Part shown: positions 22,130-31,542 of the stretch, one piece after another
Layout of the letters: every line of letters begins with the position of its first letter
Position numbering within the stretch: the stretch's first letter is position 1
Assembly: GCF_001043005.1 (NCBI RefSeq)
Contig: NZ_JYKZ01000001.1
Coordinates: 248,001-312,000 of the forward strand
Length of the DNA: 64,000 nucleotides
Direction of reading: 5' to 3'
From: Pseudomonas psychrophila
Lineage (GTDB): Bacteria > Pseudomonadota > Gammaproteobacteria > Pseudomonadales > Pseudomonadaceae
Position numbers and translations under genes: made by a program
Notes under the pieces: generated by a model
What the model was told of the DNA's origin: nothing
Seen by the model: the letters and a program-made list of their open reading frames with translations, nothing else
The model's database searches: none

Positions 22130-22309
22130 TCACTTGTTGAACGGATCGTCCCAAAAAGCCCGATGGCTTTCGATCTCGATATCCGCCCTGCTCAGCCCAA
22201 GATCCTTGAGCGCCGCATCACTGATCTGCCTCAGATTCGCCCTTTCCCGCGACAGTTGATACCAGCGGGATATACGGGCAAACCACATCACACTTTTTCG
22301 ACCTTTCAT
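22130..22309 (-). CDS. DUF1127-type small protein
   Basis: A 59-residue basic protein with the Trp/Tyr/Arg-rich pattern WFARISRWYQLSRERANL followed by the DUF1127 core LRQISDAALKDLGLSRADI. Small DUF1127 proteins have been tied to phosphate or RNA metabolism in alphaproteobacteria; the role here is unknown. ATG 22309 follows GGAGGG at a suitable distance. It is divergent from the LysR gene. Confidence 0.82.
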   Translation of the reverse strand: MKGRKSVMWFARISRWYQLSRERANLRQISDAALKDLGLSRADIEIESHRAFWDDPFNK

Positions 22310-22405
22310 CACTTGAGCCCTCCTGGGGTATGGCTCAAGTCTCGGCCCGGGCTTAAGATCAATCCAACGAATGTTTCTTATGCGATACATCTGCGAGATT
22401 GATCA

Positions 22406-23263
22406 ATGGCCGAATTCCCCAGTATCGACACTGACCTGCTGCGCACCTTTGCCGCGATCGCCGATCATGGTGGTTTCACCCGTGCCGCCGAAGTGGTCAA
22501 CCGCACCCAGTCAGCGGTCAGCATGCAGATGAAGCGACTGGAAGAGGACGTACTTCAGTGCGCGCTGTTTCAGCGCGAAGGGCGCAACGTAAGCCTTACC
22601 CCCGAGGGCCACGTGCTGCTCGGTTACGCACGACGCATCCTCAAGCTGCACAGCGAAGTGTTCAACACACTGCGTCAGCCGCAAATGGTGGGCACCGTCA
22701 AAATCGGCTCGCCTGATGATTACGTGATGCGATTTTTGCCTGGCGTGCTGTCGCGTTTTGCTCAGGACTACCCGCTGATCAATGTCGAAGTGCACTGTGA
22801 ACCGTCATCGCAACTGTTGCAGCGCAATGACCTGGACCTGACCATCGTGACCCGCAAACCTGGCACCGAGATGGGCCAGATCCTGCGTCAGGAGCGTTTC
22901 GTGTGGATGGTGGCCCAGGGCTTCTCGCCCCACGAACAAACGCCCTTGCCACTGGCAATGTTCAATACCGACTGTTTTTGCCGGACCTGGGCCTGCAATG
23001 CGCTGGATATCCAGCAACGCGAGTATCGGGTTGCCTACACCAGCGCCAGCCTGGCCGCCATCAATGCCGTGGTGAGCACCGGGCTGGCGGTGACCGCCCA
23101 GTTGCAAAGCCTGCTGACGCCCGACCTGCGCATTATTGGCGAAGCAGAGAACCTGCCCGTGCTGCCCTCCGCCAGTATTGTGCTGCTACGCAAACCCAAC
23201 AGTGTGTCGTCGCCCATCATTGAATGCTTTGCCGAGTACATCGTCGAAGGCTTTAAGCTTTAA
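22406..23263 (+). CDS. LysR family transcriptional regulator
   Basis: A 285-residue regulator. The N-terminal winged HTH (LLRTFAAIADHGGFTRAAEVVNRTQSAVSMQMKRLE in its usual place, residues about 10-45) precedes a LysR substrate-binding domain. It is divergent from the DUF1127 gene (97 bases), a classic arrangement for regulation of the neighbour. Its 3' end overlaps the convergent TSUP gene by 11 bases. The effector is unknown. Confidence 0.9.
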   Translation: MAEFPSIDTDLLRTFAAIADHGGFTRAAEVVNRTQSAVSMQMKRLEEDVLQCALFQREGRNVSLTPEGHVLLGYARRILKLHSEVFNTLRQPQMVGTVKIGSPDDYVMRFLPGVLSRFAQDYPLINVEVHCEPSSQLLQRNDLDLTIVTRKPGTEMGQILRQERFVWMVAQGFSPHEQTPLPLAMFNTDCFCRTWACNALDIQQREYRVAYTSASLAAINAVVSTGLAVTAQLQSLLTPDLRIIGEAENLPVLPSASIVLLRKPNSVSSPIIECFAEYIVEGFKL

Positions 23264-24005
23264 TCGCCAGCAAGCCCGCACACAGCAACAAAAAGGCGCA
23301 GTACAGGCCACGCAATATCCGCTCCGGCATGGCGTGGGCGACCTTGACCCCCCAACTGATGCTCAACAGTCCGCCGATGGCCAGCGGCACACCCATGACC
23401 CAGTTGACCTCGTCATGCACCGCGTACGTCAGCAACGTAACCGCAGTGCTGGGCGCAGCAAGGGCCAGCGACAGGCCCTGAGCCACTACTTGAGTAGTGC
23501 CAAACACACTGGTCAGCACGGGGGCCGCCACAACGGCCCCGCCGACACCGAACAGCCCGCCCGTGGTGCCCGCCAGGGCGCCCAGCGCGCCATACCAGGG
23601 CCAACCGTAGCGGGCGCCTGCACCCGGTTGAGCAGGCGAGCGATACAGTTTGATCAGGTTGTAGAGGGTAATCGCCAGCAAAAAGCCGATGAAGCCCCAG
23701 CGTATGCTGCTCGGATCCACACCTACCGCGAGCATTGCTCCCAACCAGGCAAAACAAAAACTCATCACCACCAATGGCACAGCCTGACGCAGATCGATTT
23801 TGTTGCGCTGGTGATACCGGTACAAAGCGAGAAACACATTGGGGACCGCCATGACCAGCGCAGTGCCTTGCGCCAATTGCTGATCCAGCCCGAACCATAA
23901 TCCCAACACAGGGATCGCGATCAAGCCGCCGCCAATCCCGAACAACCCGCCCAGTGCACCCAGGGCGAGCCCCAGCGCTGTGTACATTGCAAAATCAATC
24001 AGCAT
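23253..24005 (-). CDS. TSUP (TauE/SafE) family membrane permease
   Basis: A 250-residue protein with about eight hydrophobic helices and the duplicated glycine-rich repeats typical of TauE/SafE: ALGGLFGIGGGLIAIPVL near the N-terminus and GTTGGLFGVGGAVVAAPVL at about 145. The family exports sulfite, sulfoacetate or other organosulfur anions. No sulfur gene is adjacent, so the substrate is open. It is convergent with the LysR gene. Confidence 0.87.
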   Translation of the reverse strand: MLIDFAMYTALGLALGALGGLFGIGGGLIAIPVLGLWFGLDQQLAQGTALVMAVPNVFLALYRYHQRNKIDLRQAVPLVVMSFCFAWLGAMLAVGVDPSSIRWGFIGFLLAITLYNLIKLYRSPAQPGAGARYGWPWYGALGALAGTTGGLFGVGGAVVAAPVLTSVFGTTQVVAQGLSLALAAPSTAVTLLTYAVHDEVNWVMGVPLAIGGLLSISWGVKVAHAMPERILRGLYCAFLLLCAGLLAIKA

Positions 24006-24085
24006 TACAGCCCCTCTTTATGATCGCCCATGCTAACCAGTCCCCTACGCCGGGCAAAGCTCTAAACCGAGGCTTTTTGACAGGC

Positions 24086-24119
24086 AAAAAAAAGCCCGAC
24101 CATATGACCGGGCTTTTTT
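24086..24119 (-). terminator. intrinsic terminator after efp
   Basis: The A-run plus AGCCCG pairs with CGGGCT plus a T-run around a 10-base loop, 22 bases past the efp stop. It is strong on both strands. Confidence 0.92.
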
Positions 24120-24140
24120 ATTGTGCGGTTAACGCAAGGT

Positions 24141-24713
24141 TTAAACCTTGGCGCGGCCCTTGTAGGAACCACCGTCACGGGTATCGATCTCGATCCAGTC
24201 ACCGATTTCAACGAAATCTGCAACGCTCAGCTCGGTACCGTTTTTCAGTTTGGCAGGCTTCATCACCTTGCCCGAAGTGTCGCCGCGAGCGGAACCTTCG
24301 GTGTAGTCAACCTGACGCACGATGGTGGTCGGCAGCTCTACGGAAACCAGACGATCTTCGAAGAAGATGGCTTCGCAAACGTCGGTCATGCCTTCTTCAA
24401 CGAATGGCAGAACGGCTTCGATGTCTTCAGCGTTCAGCTCGTACATGGTGTAGTCAGTGGTGTCCATGAACGTGTAGGTGTCGCCGCTGATGAAGGACAG
24501 GGTCGCTTCTTTGCGATCCAGGATCACGTCTTCGAGCTTGTCGTCGGCGCTGTATACGATTTCAGTCTTGTAGCCAGTCAGCAGGTTTTTCAGCTTGGTC
24601 TTCATGATTGCGCTGTTACGACCGGACTTGGTGAATTCAGCTTTCTGAACCAACCAAGGGTCGTTTTCGAGCTTGATGACTGTACCGGGTTTAAGCTCTT
24701 TACCAGTTTTCAT
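24141..24713 (-). CDS. efp: translation elongation factor P
   Basis: A 190-residue, three-domain EF-P that relieves ribosome stalling at polyproline stretches. The tip of domain I reads TKSGRNSAI with Arg32, the residue that is rhamnosylated by EarP in Pseudomonas; lysine-type EF-Ps carry Lys here. The earP gene lies immediately upstream on the same strand (49 bases), which confirms the modification route. Confidence 0.97.
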   Translation of the reverse strand: MKTGKELKPGTVIKLENDPWLVQKAEFTKSGRNSAIMKTKLKNLLTGYKTEIVYSADDKLEDVILDRKEATLSFISGDTYTFMDTTDYTMYELNAEDIEAVLPFVEEGMTDVCEAIFFEDRLVSVELPTTIVRQVDYTEGSARGDTSGKVMKPAKLKNGTELSVADFVEIGDWIEIDTRDGGSYKGRAKV

Positions 24714-24762
24714 TGCGAGTATCCGAATTTGGAATGAGATTTACAAAAATCTAGGCCGCGTA

Positions 24763-25896
24763 TCATATCCAATTTCTATAAAACAGTACTAGCGCTTGCG
24801 CAAGATCGGCCTGCAATGACTGTTCCAGACACCACTGCTCGGCATGTGCCGTGATCTCGGGCCAGTGTTCTAGCAGCAAATTCCAGCTTTGAGCCATATC
24901 GCAACCACCATTCCAGGCGTGCCACAACCCGGTAAATGCCTGGGCGGCGCCCGGCGTAAGGTCTTTGACATACAACGCCAAAAACGCATTGAGCTTGACC
25001 CAGTGGGCGTCCTCTTCCTGCTCGTAGATATGCCAAAGCAGCGGTCGACCCGCCCATTGCGCCCGCACAAATGAGTCCTCGCCGCGCACCGCATTGAAAT
25101 CACAACTCCATAACAGGTGGTCGTAATCCTCTTGGCGGACGAACGGTAACGCCTGGACGGTCAAGGCCCCACGCTGCTGCACATCACCCAACCCCATCTG
25201 ATCAATGCCAAGCCAGCGCAGCAGATCGCCCGTGATCCGCCCCTGGGGCACCAACAGATGCGTCGCAACGCTGCCAGTGGCCAGGGCGTCCAACCAGCTG
25301 GCCAGCCCGGTATTTTCATAAGCGAACAGAGAAATCAGGCGTGCGTGGCTTGCCGGATAAACCCCCAGCCCCCGTAAAAATGCCTGCCTGGCTTGAGGGT
25401 CCTGCTCAAAGGCTCGACGACGTTGCAGCAAGTCCGCCTCGCGCAGCAGGCCACCGGTGCCCGCATCGAACCCTGGAAAGAAGAACATCCGTTTCAAGCC
25501 ATCTGGACGCAGGGACGGCAATCCGTGGCAACCACTGACCCAGTCTTCGGCACTCAGGTACTCAAGGTTGATCCACAGCGCTGGCGTTTCGCGGGCCTTC
25601 ATCGCCTGCAGATAACCTTCAGGCAGTTTGCAGGCGAAAGCTTCGAGCACCACGTCAGCGACGTCTACGGACTGCCACGGCTGCGGCCACTGACACACTT
25701 CGACTCCCTGATGCCATTGGCGCGCCGCGTCGACATCCGCCTCGGGGCACAGCGGCACAAACGCCCGCAAATCATCGACCCACAGGCGTACACCCTGCTG
25801 ATGATCGGCCACCAATTGGCGCGCCAAACGCCAGGTCACACCAATGTCGCCGTAGTTATCGACCACACTGCAAAAAATATCCCAGGAGGCTTTCAT
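24763..25896 (-). CDS. earP: EF-P arginine rhamnosyltransferase
   Basis: A 377-residue GT-B-fold (GT104) enzyme that transfers rhamnose from dTDP-L-rhamnose to Arg32 of EF-P. The N-terminal block VVDNYGDIGVTWRLA contains Asp13 and Asp17, known catalytic/structural residues in the family; the GEDSFVRAQWAGRPLLWHIYEQ block is the nucleotide-sugar site. ATG 25896 is preceded by GGAG. Its product acts on the neighbouring efp gene product. Confidence 0.95.
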   Translation of the reverse strand: MKASWDIFCSVVDNYGDIGVTWRLARQLVADHQQGVRLWVDDLRAFVPLCPEADVDAARQWHQGVEVCQWPQPWQSVDVADVVLEAFACKLPEGYLQAMKARETPALWINLEYLSAEDWVSGCHGLPSLRPDGLKRMFFFPGFDAGTGGLLREADLLQRRRAFEQDPQARQAFLRGLGVYPASHARLISLFAYENTGLASWLDALATGSVATHLLVPQGRITGDLLRWLGIDQMGLGDVQQRGALTVQALPFVRQEDYDHLLWSCDFNAVRGEDSFVRAQWAGRPLLWHIYEQEEDAHWVKLNAFLALYVKDLTPGAAQAFTGLWHAWNGGCDMAQSWNLLLEHWPEITAHAEQWCLEQSLQADLAQALVLFYRNWI

Positions 25897-26020
25897 TCCG
25901 GGCTCCAACATTCAAAGGGCTGATTGTCCGCATAATTCAACGCGTACAGAAGCTTTAAGGCGGATTAATCTGCGCGGCACTCGTGCGACAATCGACGTTC
26001 GTCACTATCAAACTGCGACC

Positions 26021-26503
26021 ATGAACAAGACCGCTGTGCACCTGCTGATGCTGGAAAAGCTCGACATCGACCTCGACGTGCTCCAGCGCGCAGCGCAAAC
26101 CGCCTATGAAGCGGCGACCCATGCGGAAAACATCGCCGAGAACAAGTACGACACGTTAGGGCTTGAAGCATCGTACCTGGCCACAGGTCAGGCGCGCCGG
26201 GTTGAAGAAATTCGCCAGGCGCTGAAAAACTGCCGGGCCATGCCCCTGACTGCGCACAGCGCGGCGCAGGGCATTCAAATCGGGGCACTGGTCAATCTGG
26301 AGGCCGAAAACGGCAGCGGACAGTGGCTATTCCTGGCCCCGGACGCCGCTGGCCTCAAACTCAACCAGGACGGGCGCACCGTGACCGTCATCACCCCTAG
26401 ATCACCTCTGGGGGCCGCTTTGCTGGGCAAGCAGCTGGATGATGAGGTGCAGATCAATGTGGCGGGCGCGGTGCAAACGTTCACCGTCTGCGAGATTCAC
26501 TGA
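26021..26503 (+). CDS. GreA/GreB family protein
   Basis: A 160-residue protein with an N-terminal coiled coil (about 1-75) including ENKYDTLGLEASYLATGQA, and a C-terminal FKBP-like Gre domain (about 85-160, ending DDEVQINVAGAVQTFTVCEI). Gre factors enter the RNA polymerase secondary channel and rescue backtracked complexes. Acidic residues at the predicted coil tip are present, but this short form is a Gre paralog, not GreA or GreB proper. Confidence 0.72.
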   Translation: MNKTAVHLLMLEKLDIDLDVLQRAAQTAYEAATHAENIAENKYDTLGLEASYLATGQARRVEEIRQALKNCRAMPLTAHSAAQGIQIGALVNLEAENGSGQWLFLAPDAAGLKLNQDGRTVTVITPRSPLGAALLGKQLDDEVQINVAGAVQTFTVCEIH

Positions 26504-26533
26504 ACGCCCGCTCACACAGGTTTTGCGTAAAGT

Positions 26534-26788
26534 TTATTTGGCAGCGGCCATCATGCGATTGACTTCACTGCGCACCATGTTGGCGTACTCAGGTGGCGAC
26601 ATGGCGTCCAGTTCCGAACGCACCCACTCAGCCCACTTGCCCTTGCGCTTGGCGCGCTCACCGAACAAACGCGCCGCATCCCCTTTAGCCTTACCCAGAT
26701 TGCTCTGCCAAAGGTCATACAAACGGGATTTTTCATCTTCAAGCGCAGCACGCTCAGCGAGAGGCTTGTTGGCGAGGTTGAAGCTCAT
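26534..26788 (-). CDS. small conserved protein of unknown function
   Basis: An 84-residue, basic, probably all-helical protein. ATG 26788 is preceded by AGGAAATTCTC, a good ribosome site; the ORF's upper ATG at 26821 lacks one. I recognise no domain. It converges on the Gre-like gene (30 bases between stops). Confidence 0.6.
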   Translation of the reverse strand: MSFNLANKPLAERAALEDEKSRLYDLWQSNLGKAKGDAARLFGERAKRKGKWAEWVRSELDAMSPPEYANMVRSEVNRMMAAAK

Positions 26789-26966
26789 GAGAATTTCCTG
26801 CGGCGTAAATTTAGGTGACATCTTACACCCTACAAAGAAGTGTCTCCGTCTGGTTTTTGACTACTCTGTCAGGTCAGAACAACACCAGGCTCAAAACAGA
26901 TGCAACTTTTTAGCATTGGGTTGACTCCATTACTCATCACCCTTTTCAACTGCAAGGAGTACCGCA

Positions 26967-27284
26967 ATGGCTCGAAAAAATGCCGTACAAGCTGAAGATC
27001 AAATCAAGGATCAAGCGTTCAGCGAGCTTCAAGAACTGATTGCCGAATCTGAAAAGCTGCTCAAGGAGAGCGTGTCCCTGGTCGGCGAAGAAGGTGAAAC
27101 CCTGCGTGCTCAGGTCAGCTTGAAGCTCAAGCAAGCACTGGACTCGGTCACCAACGTGCGTGAACGTACCAAGCCTGTGGTCGATGCCACTGAAAACTAC
27201 ATCGGTGGCCATCCGTGGCAAACAGTGGCCATCTCGGCCGGCTTCGGACTGGTAGTGGGCTTGCTGCTGGGGCGTCGCAACTAA
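26967..27284 (+). CDS. DUF883 (ElaB/YqjD-like) membrane-anchored protein
   Basis: A 105-residue protein with a long amphipathic helical region (about 10-75) and a C-terminal transmembrane anchor TVAISAGFGLVVGLLLGRR. ElaB/YqjD proteins bind ribosomes at the inner membrane in stationary phase in E. coli. AAGGAG precedes the ATG, and a terminator follows. Confidence 0.85.
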   Translation: MARKNAVQAEDQIKDQAFSELQELIAESEKLLKESVSLVGEEGETLRAQVSLKLKQALDSVTNVRERTKPVVDATENYIGGHPWQTVAISAGFGLVVGLLLGRRN

Positions 27285-27306
27285 GTCAGGCAATACGGCT
27301 TCAAGC

Positions 27307-27337
27307 AAAGCCCCTGGTCGTCATGGCCAGGGGCTTT
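27307..27337 (+). terminator. intrinsic terminator-like hairpin after DUF883 gene
   Basis: AAAGCCCCTGG pairs with CCAGGGGCTTT across a 9-base loop; a short T-rich tail (TTTGTCGTTT) follows. Confidence 0.8.
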
Positions 27338-27431
27338 GTCGTTTATAAATTAAAATCGTCGACATATTCAGTGACATTCGACGCCGGCGTTCTGATACTT
27401 CTCCGCATTCCCCATGCCTACGAGACAGTCA

Positions 27432-28634
27432 ATGTCCGCTTCTATAACTGCCACCAAACCCTTGAGCACTGCCCTGATCCTGCTGATGGCCACCGCCACC
27501 GGCCTGGCTGTCGCCAGCAACTATTACGCACAGCCCTTACTGCACACCATCGCCCAGGAACTGGGTTTGAGCATGAGCAGCGCCGGCACCGTGGTGATTA
27601 CCGCGCAACTGAGCTACGGCGCTGGCCTGTTGCTGTTGGTACCGCTGGGCGACCTGTTCGAGCAACGTCGACTGATCGTGACCATGACCGTGCTCAGCGC
27701 ACTGGGCCTTTTACTCAGCGCCTTTTCACCTTCACTGACGTGGCTTCTAGTGGGCACGGCGATAACCGGGCTGTTTTCCGTGTCGGCACAAGTACTGGTG
27801 CCAATGGCGGCCAGCCTGACCGACCCGCTAAGCCGAGGCCGAGTGGTGGGGACGCTGATGAGCGGTTTGCTGCTGGGGATATTGCTCGCGCGCACCGTGG
27901 CCGGTGCACTGTCGTCGGCCGGTGACTGGCGAACCATTTATCTGGTGGCTGCCGCGTTGATGCTGGTCAGTGCCATCTCCTTGTTTTGCGCCCTTCCCAA
28001 CCATCATCAGAGCGCCGGTCTGAGCTACCCAAAACTGCTGGGCTCGGTATTCACCCTGTTTGTCGAGGAGCCGATACTGCGCCTGCGCGCGCTGCTGGGC
28101 CTGCTGACCTTCTCGTTGTTTGCCCTATTCTGGACACCGTTGGCCTTTCTGCTGGCAGTGCCGCCCTATAGCTACTCGGACGCAGTCATCGGTCTGTTTG
28201 GCCTGGCGGGCGCTGTCGGTGCAGTGGCGGCAAACTGGGCCGGGCGCATGGCCGATCACGGCAAAGGTCAGCAGGCCACTACCGTCGGCCTGCTGGTCCT
28301 GCTGGCGTGCTGGCTGCCCATGGCATTTGCCGGTCACTCATTGATCGCCTTGCTGATCGGCGTACTGGCTCTGGATTTCGCTGTGCAACTGGTACATGTC
28401 AGTAACCAGAATGCAGTGTTCAAAGTACGTCCCGCCGCCCGAAACCGACTGAACGCTGGTTACATCACCTGCTATTTCATCGGTGGCGCACTGGGCTCTC
28501 TGGTGGGCGCGCAGACCTATCCGGTATATGGCTGGGACGGAATCGTGGTGGTCGGCTCGGTAGTCGCAACGCTGGCGCTGGCGGTCTGGGGGTACAGCCT
28601 GCAACGGGAAAGCAAGATACAAACCGTAGGCTAA
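27432..28634 (+). CDS. MFS transporter
   Basis: A 400-residue, 12-helix major facilitator. The cytoplasmic loop 2-3 motif is PLGDLFEQRRLI. The N-terminal block YYAQPLLHTIAQELGLS is typical of a drug-exporter-like group. Either ATG 27432 or 27414 could start it; the first has GAGACAG upstream. The substrate is unknown. It stands alone between the DUF883 and DUF6388-like genes. Confidence 0.8.
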   Translation: MSASITATKPLSTALILLMATATGLAVASNYYAQPLLHTIAQELGLSMSSAGTVVITAQLSYGAGLLLLVPLGDLFEQRRLIVTMTVLSALGLLLSAFSPSLTWLLVGTAITGLFSVSAQVLVPMAASLTDPLSRGRVVGTLMSGLLLGILLARTVAGALSSAGDWRTIYLVAAALMLVSAISLFCALPNHHQSAGLSYPKLLGSVFTLFVEEPILRLRALLGLLTFSLFALFWTPLAFLLAVPPYSYSDAVIGLFGLAGAVGAVAANWAGRMADHGKGQQATTVGLLVLLACWLPMAFAGHSLIALLIGVLALDFAVQLVHVSNQNAVFKVRPAARNRLNAGYITCYFIGGALGSLVGAQTYPVYGWDGIVVVGSVVATLALAVWGYSLQRESKIQTVG

Positions 28635-28740
28635 CCGGCTATATGGCGCTTTTCATCGTAATGCTAACTCGCTAGCATGCGAGAAAACGCCCTGACGACA
28701 GCCTGCCCACGCAGGCGGTCCTAACGATCCGAGACGCCAT

Positions 28741-29037
28741 ATGATCCCTAAAGAATCCCGTAACGAACTGGCCCTGGATACTTTTATCAAGGCGCACCCT
28801 GAACTGATCGAAGAAATGAAAGATCTGAGCGCAGAGGACCGCCAGCAACAGATTTTATGGGCCTTTGAAGATGAAGCCGAAAGTCGCGGCCTGGAAGCCT
28901 GGGAACTGGCGCTGGAACTGATCGCTCGCTCCCCCGAAGAACTCAAGAGCATGCGCCTTGAAGTGCATCATGAAGTCGCCGAGGCACTGGACATGAGTTG
29001 GGAAGAGTACTGCGGTTTTAACGAAATCGCCGTCTGA
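28741..29037 (+). CDS. small acidic protein, DUF6388-like
   Basis: A 98-residue acidic protein. The pattern FIKAHPELIEEM...ILWAFEDEAESRGLEAWELALEL resembles the Pseudomonas DUF6388 group as I remember it; I cannot check this. A clear terminator follows, supporting a monocistronic gene. No function can be given. Confidence 0.65.
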   Translation: MIPKESRNELALDTFIKAHPELIEEMKDLSAEDRQQQILWAFEDEAESRGLEAWELALELIARSPEELKSMRLEVHHEVAEALDMSWEEYCGFNEIAV

Positions 29038-29056
29038 CCCCGTCCGCAGCACACGC

Positions 29057-29085
29057 AACGCCCGGCGAATCACTCACCGGGCGTT
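29057..29085 (+). terminator. intrinsic terminator
   Basis: AACGCCCGG pairs with CCGGGCGTT followed by a T-run, between the DUF6388-like gene and the convergent DUF4142 gene. Confidence 0.88.
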
Positions 29086-29099
29086 TTTAATTCAGGACA

Positions 29100-29618
29100 T
29101 CAGGATTTGTGATGGGCATCCATCAGCTTCCTGGCCATCACCAGATGCATTTCGAGCTTGGGCAAATACTTCTCGGCCAGCGCTTGCAACTCGGGCGAAT
29201 CAGAGCTGCTGGATTGCTGCTTGAACAGCTCAATGACCTCTTCATGGGTTTTCACCTGACTGGCCGCATAGGCCGCGTCGAATGAATCCCCTTCTTGCAC
29301 CTGCAGCATCAGCTTTTTGGCTTTGTCGAGGACCAACTCGTCGTTGGCAACCTGTAAGTCCTGCTTGCTGGCAATGTCCTTCAAATCACGGTTGGCGTTG
29401 GTGTAGTCCTTGATCACCTCCACGGCGTAGCTTTCTACGTCCGTTGAAGAAGTTTTACTGATCGCCATACGGCTGGTTTCTATCTGGGCAATCCCTGCTG
29501 CATGGGCCTCATCAACAAAGTCTGCCGGACTGGCTGCGACTGCTGTGGCGGCCGCGATCAGGGAATAGACCAAGGCACAACCTGCCACAAAGCGTTTAGG
29601 GCCAATCAGGGTTTTCAT
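29100..29618 (-). CDS. DUF4142 domain secreted protein
   Basis: A 172-residue protein with a signal peptide ending near ATAVAASP. The mature part is all-helical and ferritin-like (DUF4142), with the block FVDEAHAAGIAQIETSRMAISKT and a His near the C-terminus (LEMHLVMARKLMDAH). ATG 29618 has GGAGG in place; the ORF's upper start at 29630 does not. DUF4142 proteins are periplasmic; the role is unknown. Confidence 0.83.
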   Translation of the reverse strand: MKTLIGPKRFVAGCALVYSLIAAATAVAASPADFVDEAHAAGIAQIETSRMAISKTSSTDVESYAVEVIKDYTNANRDLKDIASKQDLQVANDELVLDKAKKLMLQVQEGDSFDAAYAASQVKTHEEVIELFKQQSSSSDSPELQALAEKYLPKLEMHLVMARKLMDAHHKS

Positions 29619-29828
29619 AACGTCCTCCAAAAAAAGGCAGGTTTATTCCCTGCACTTGATCTGAAGGCACGTGGCGGCAAAGGTTTAGATAAATACCGTT
29701 TTTTCTGACGGGTGGCACTTCAGGCTATCAGCCCTTGCAGATAAACGATCTGTGCTGGACTTGCCATCATGTCAGTGAACCGTGAGCCATACTGTCCGCA
29801 AACACTGCCGTCAAACAGGAGAAGCTTT

Positions 29829-30164
29829 ATGGACGTCTTCAGGGACATGCTCAACAACTGGGAATCCAGGTCTCAGGAATCAAGTGAGCGGGTTGAATAC
29901 ACCCTTGAGCTGCACAAACATGACCTGGTCAAAATCAAGGCCTTCGCGCAAGCCTACGGGCTGGATGAGGCCAGCATCACCCGAGGCCTGATCCACAGTG
30001 CGCTCATGCAAGCGGAAGAGGCCATGCCCTACGTGAAAGGTAATGAGGTCATCAGGGTTGAAGAAGGTGAAGACATTTATGCAGACGCTGGCAGGACACC
30101 TGCATTCGTCGAGGCAGAGCAAGCTATCTCCAAGGCGCTGGATATCAATAACCCGTCTACCTGA
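29829..30164 (+). CDS. small protein of unknown function
   Basis: A 111-residue protein. ATG 29829 has AGGAGA at the right distance. The part VEYTLELHKHDLVKIKAFAQAYGLDEASITRGLIHSAL (about 22-60) looks like a strand plus two helices and faintly recalls ribbon-helix-helix proteins; the tail is acidic. No family recognised. Confidence 0.6.
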   Translation: MDVFRDMLNNWESRSQESSERVEYTLELHKHDLVKIKAFAQAYGLDEASITRGLIHSALMQAEEAMPYVKGNEVIRVEEGEDIYADAGRTPAFVEAEQAISKALDINNPST

Positions 30165-30184
30165 TCATCGCGCTAACGGCGACC

Positions 30185-30262
30185 CTGTGAGAGCAGGCTT
30201 GCTTGCGACTGAATGCAAGACAAACCACTTCATCTGCATCGCAAACAAGCCTGACCCACAGT
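30185..30262. repeat. degenerate REP pair
   Basis: TGTGAGAGCAGGCTTGCTTG and, inverted, GCAAACAAGCCTGACCCACA are recognisable but mutated versions of the REP arms. The pair lies at the 3' edge of the sulfur-transfer cluster. Confidence 0.7.
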
Positions 30263-30266
30263 GTTT

Positions 30267-31478
30267 TTACACGGGAGCCTGATGGCTAATGGGACATTCA
30301 CAGAACACCAGTTCAGCCATCATCTGCGCATAGCTATCTGCGCCCAAAAACGCACTCAAGCCGCCTTTCAAGCTGAAAACCGGTGACCTGAGCGCTTGCT
30401 GCGCGAGGATTCTCGCCGCCTTCTGGCTGCGGACACCCGACTGGCAGTAAATCACGATCGGCCTGTCGTCCAGGCACTGTGCTGCCCACTCGCCCACCTG
30501 CCCCAACGGTACATGTTCGCCACCGATCGATACCTGTTCGCGCTCATGCCCCTCACGCACATCAATCAGATGGATCGACGTTTCACTGATCAGCGCGGCA
30601 AAGTCATCAATGCTCAGCATAAAGTCATCGGTGACGCCTGGCGCGCTACAGACTTGTGCCATTTCTTCCAGCACTGGCGGGCGTAGGGGGTCCCTGAGGG
30701 GGTTATCGGCGACAGGCGAAAATCCGATCTCCCGGCTCGTGGCCTCAAGGGCGTCGTAGACCATCAGGCGGTTGATCAGCGGCCGCCCGATCCCGGTAAT
30801 CAGCTTGATCACTTCATTGGCCTGAAAGCAGCCAATCATGCCGGGCAGAACCCCCAGCACCCCGGCTTCTGCGCAGTTGGGCGCCAACGCGGCATCAGGC
30901 GGACCATCGTAGAGATCACGATAATTGGCGCCACGACGGCCTTGCTCATCCAGCGCGTTGAACACCGTGACATGCCCCTCGAACTGCATGATGGCGCCAT
31001 ACACCAGCGGCTTGCCGCCATAGACACAGGCATCGTTGATCAAGTACTTGGCGGTAAAGTTGTCAGTGCCATCGACAATGATGTCGTAATCGGCCACAAG
31101 CGCCTGGGCATTGTCGAGGTTAAAGCGCTCGATCCAGGTTTCGATCTCGATGTAAGGATTGAGTTTTTGCAAACGCCGCTTGGCGACATCGGCCTTGTTC
31201 TGACCTTTATCAGTGATACGAAACAGCACCTGGCGGTGCACATTGGACACATTGATCTGGTCGGCATCGATAATTCCCAGCCGCCCCACCCCGGCAGCCG
31301 CCAGATAAAGCAGCGCCGGACACCCCAGACCGCCCGCTCCAATCATTAGTACGCTGGCATTTTTCAATGCCAGCTGACCTTTGACGCCGATCGCGGGGAT
31401 CAGCAAGTGACGGGAATACATCCCCATTTCACCCGCGGTAAGCTGGTCATACTTGATCGCATTAGCCTCCCTGCTCAT
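30267..31478 (-). CDS. MoeZ-type E1-like enzyme fused to rhodanese
   Basis: A 403-residue adenylyl-/sulfur-transferase that activates a Gly-Gly sulfur carrier and thiocarboxylates it. The E1 domain (about 15-270) has nucleotide loop LMIGAGGLGCPAL, DxDxIxxSNxxRQ (DADQINVSNVHRQ) and a conserved Cys202 in PNCAEAGVLG. The C-terminal rhodanese (about 285-395) has active Cys345 in IYCQSGVRSQ. It lacks the CxxC zinc pairs of MoeB, matching MoeZ of actinobacteria, which serves both CysO and MoaD. AAGGGAG precedes the ATG. It is the last gene of the cluster; its likely partner is the carrier at 32381. Confidence 0.88.
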   Translation of the reverse strand: MSREANAIKYDQLTAGEMGMYSRHLLIPAIGVKGQLALKNASVLMIGAGGLGCPALLYLAAAGVGRLGIIDADQINVSNVHRQVLFRITDKGQNKADVAKRRLQKLNPYIEIETWIERFNLDNAQALVADYDIIVDGTDNFTAKYLINDACVYGGKPLVYGAIMQFEGHVTVFNALDEQGRRGANYRDLYDGPPDAALAPNCAEAGVLGVLPGMIGCFQANEVIKLITGIGRPLINRLMVYDALEATSREIGFSPVADNPLRDPLRPPVLEEMAQVCSAPGVTDDFMLSIDDFAALISETSIHLIDVREGHEREQVSIGGEHVPLGQVGEWAAQCLDDRPIVIYCQSGVRSQKAARILAQQALRSPVFSLKGGLSAFLGADSYAQMMAELVFCECPISHQAPV

Positions 31479-31542
31479 GGTGTTGCTCCCTTCACTTTTT
31501 CAGGATCGGGTTGACGAGACAGGCAAAAAACCTGATTCGCAT

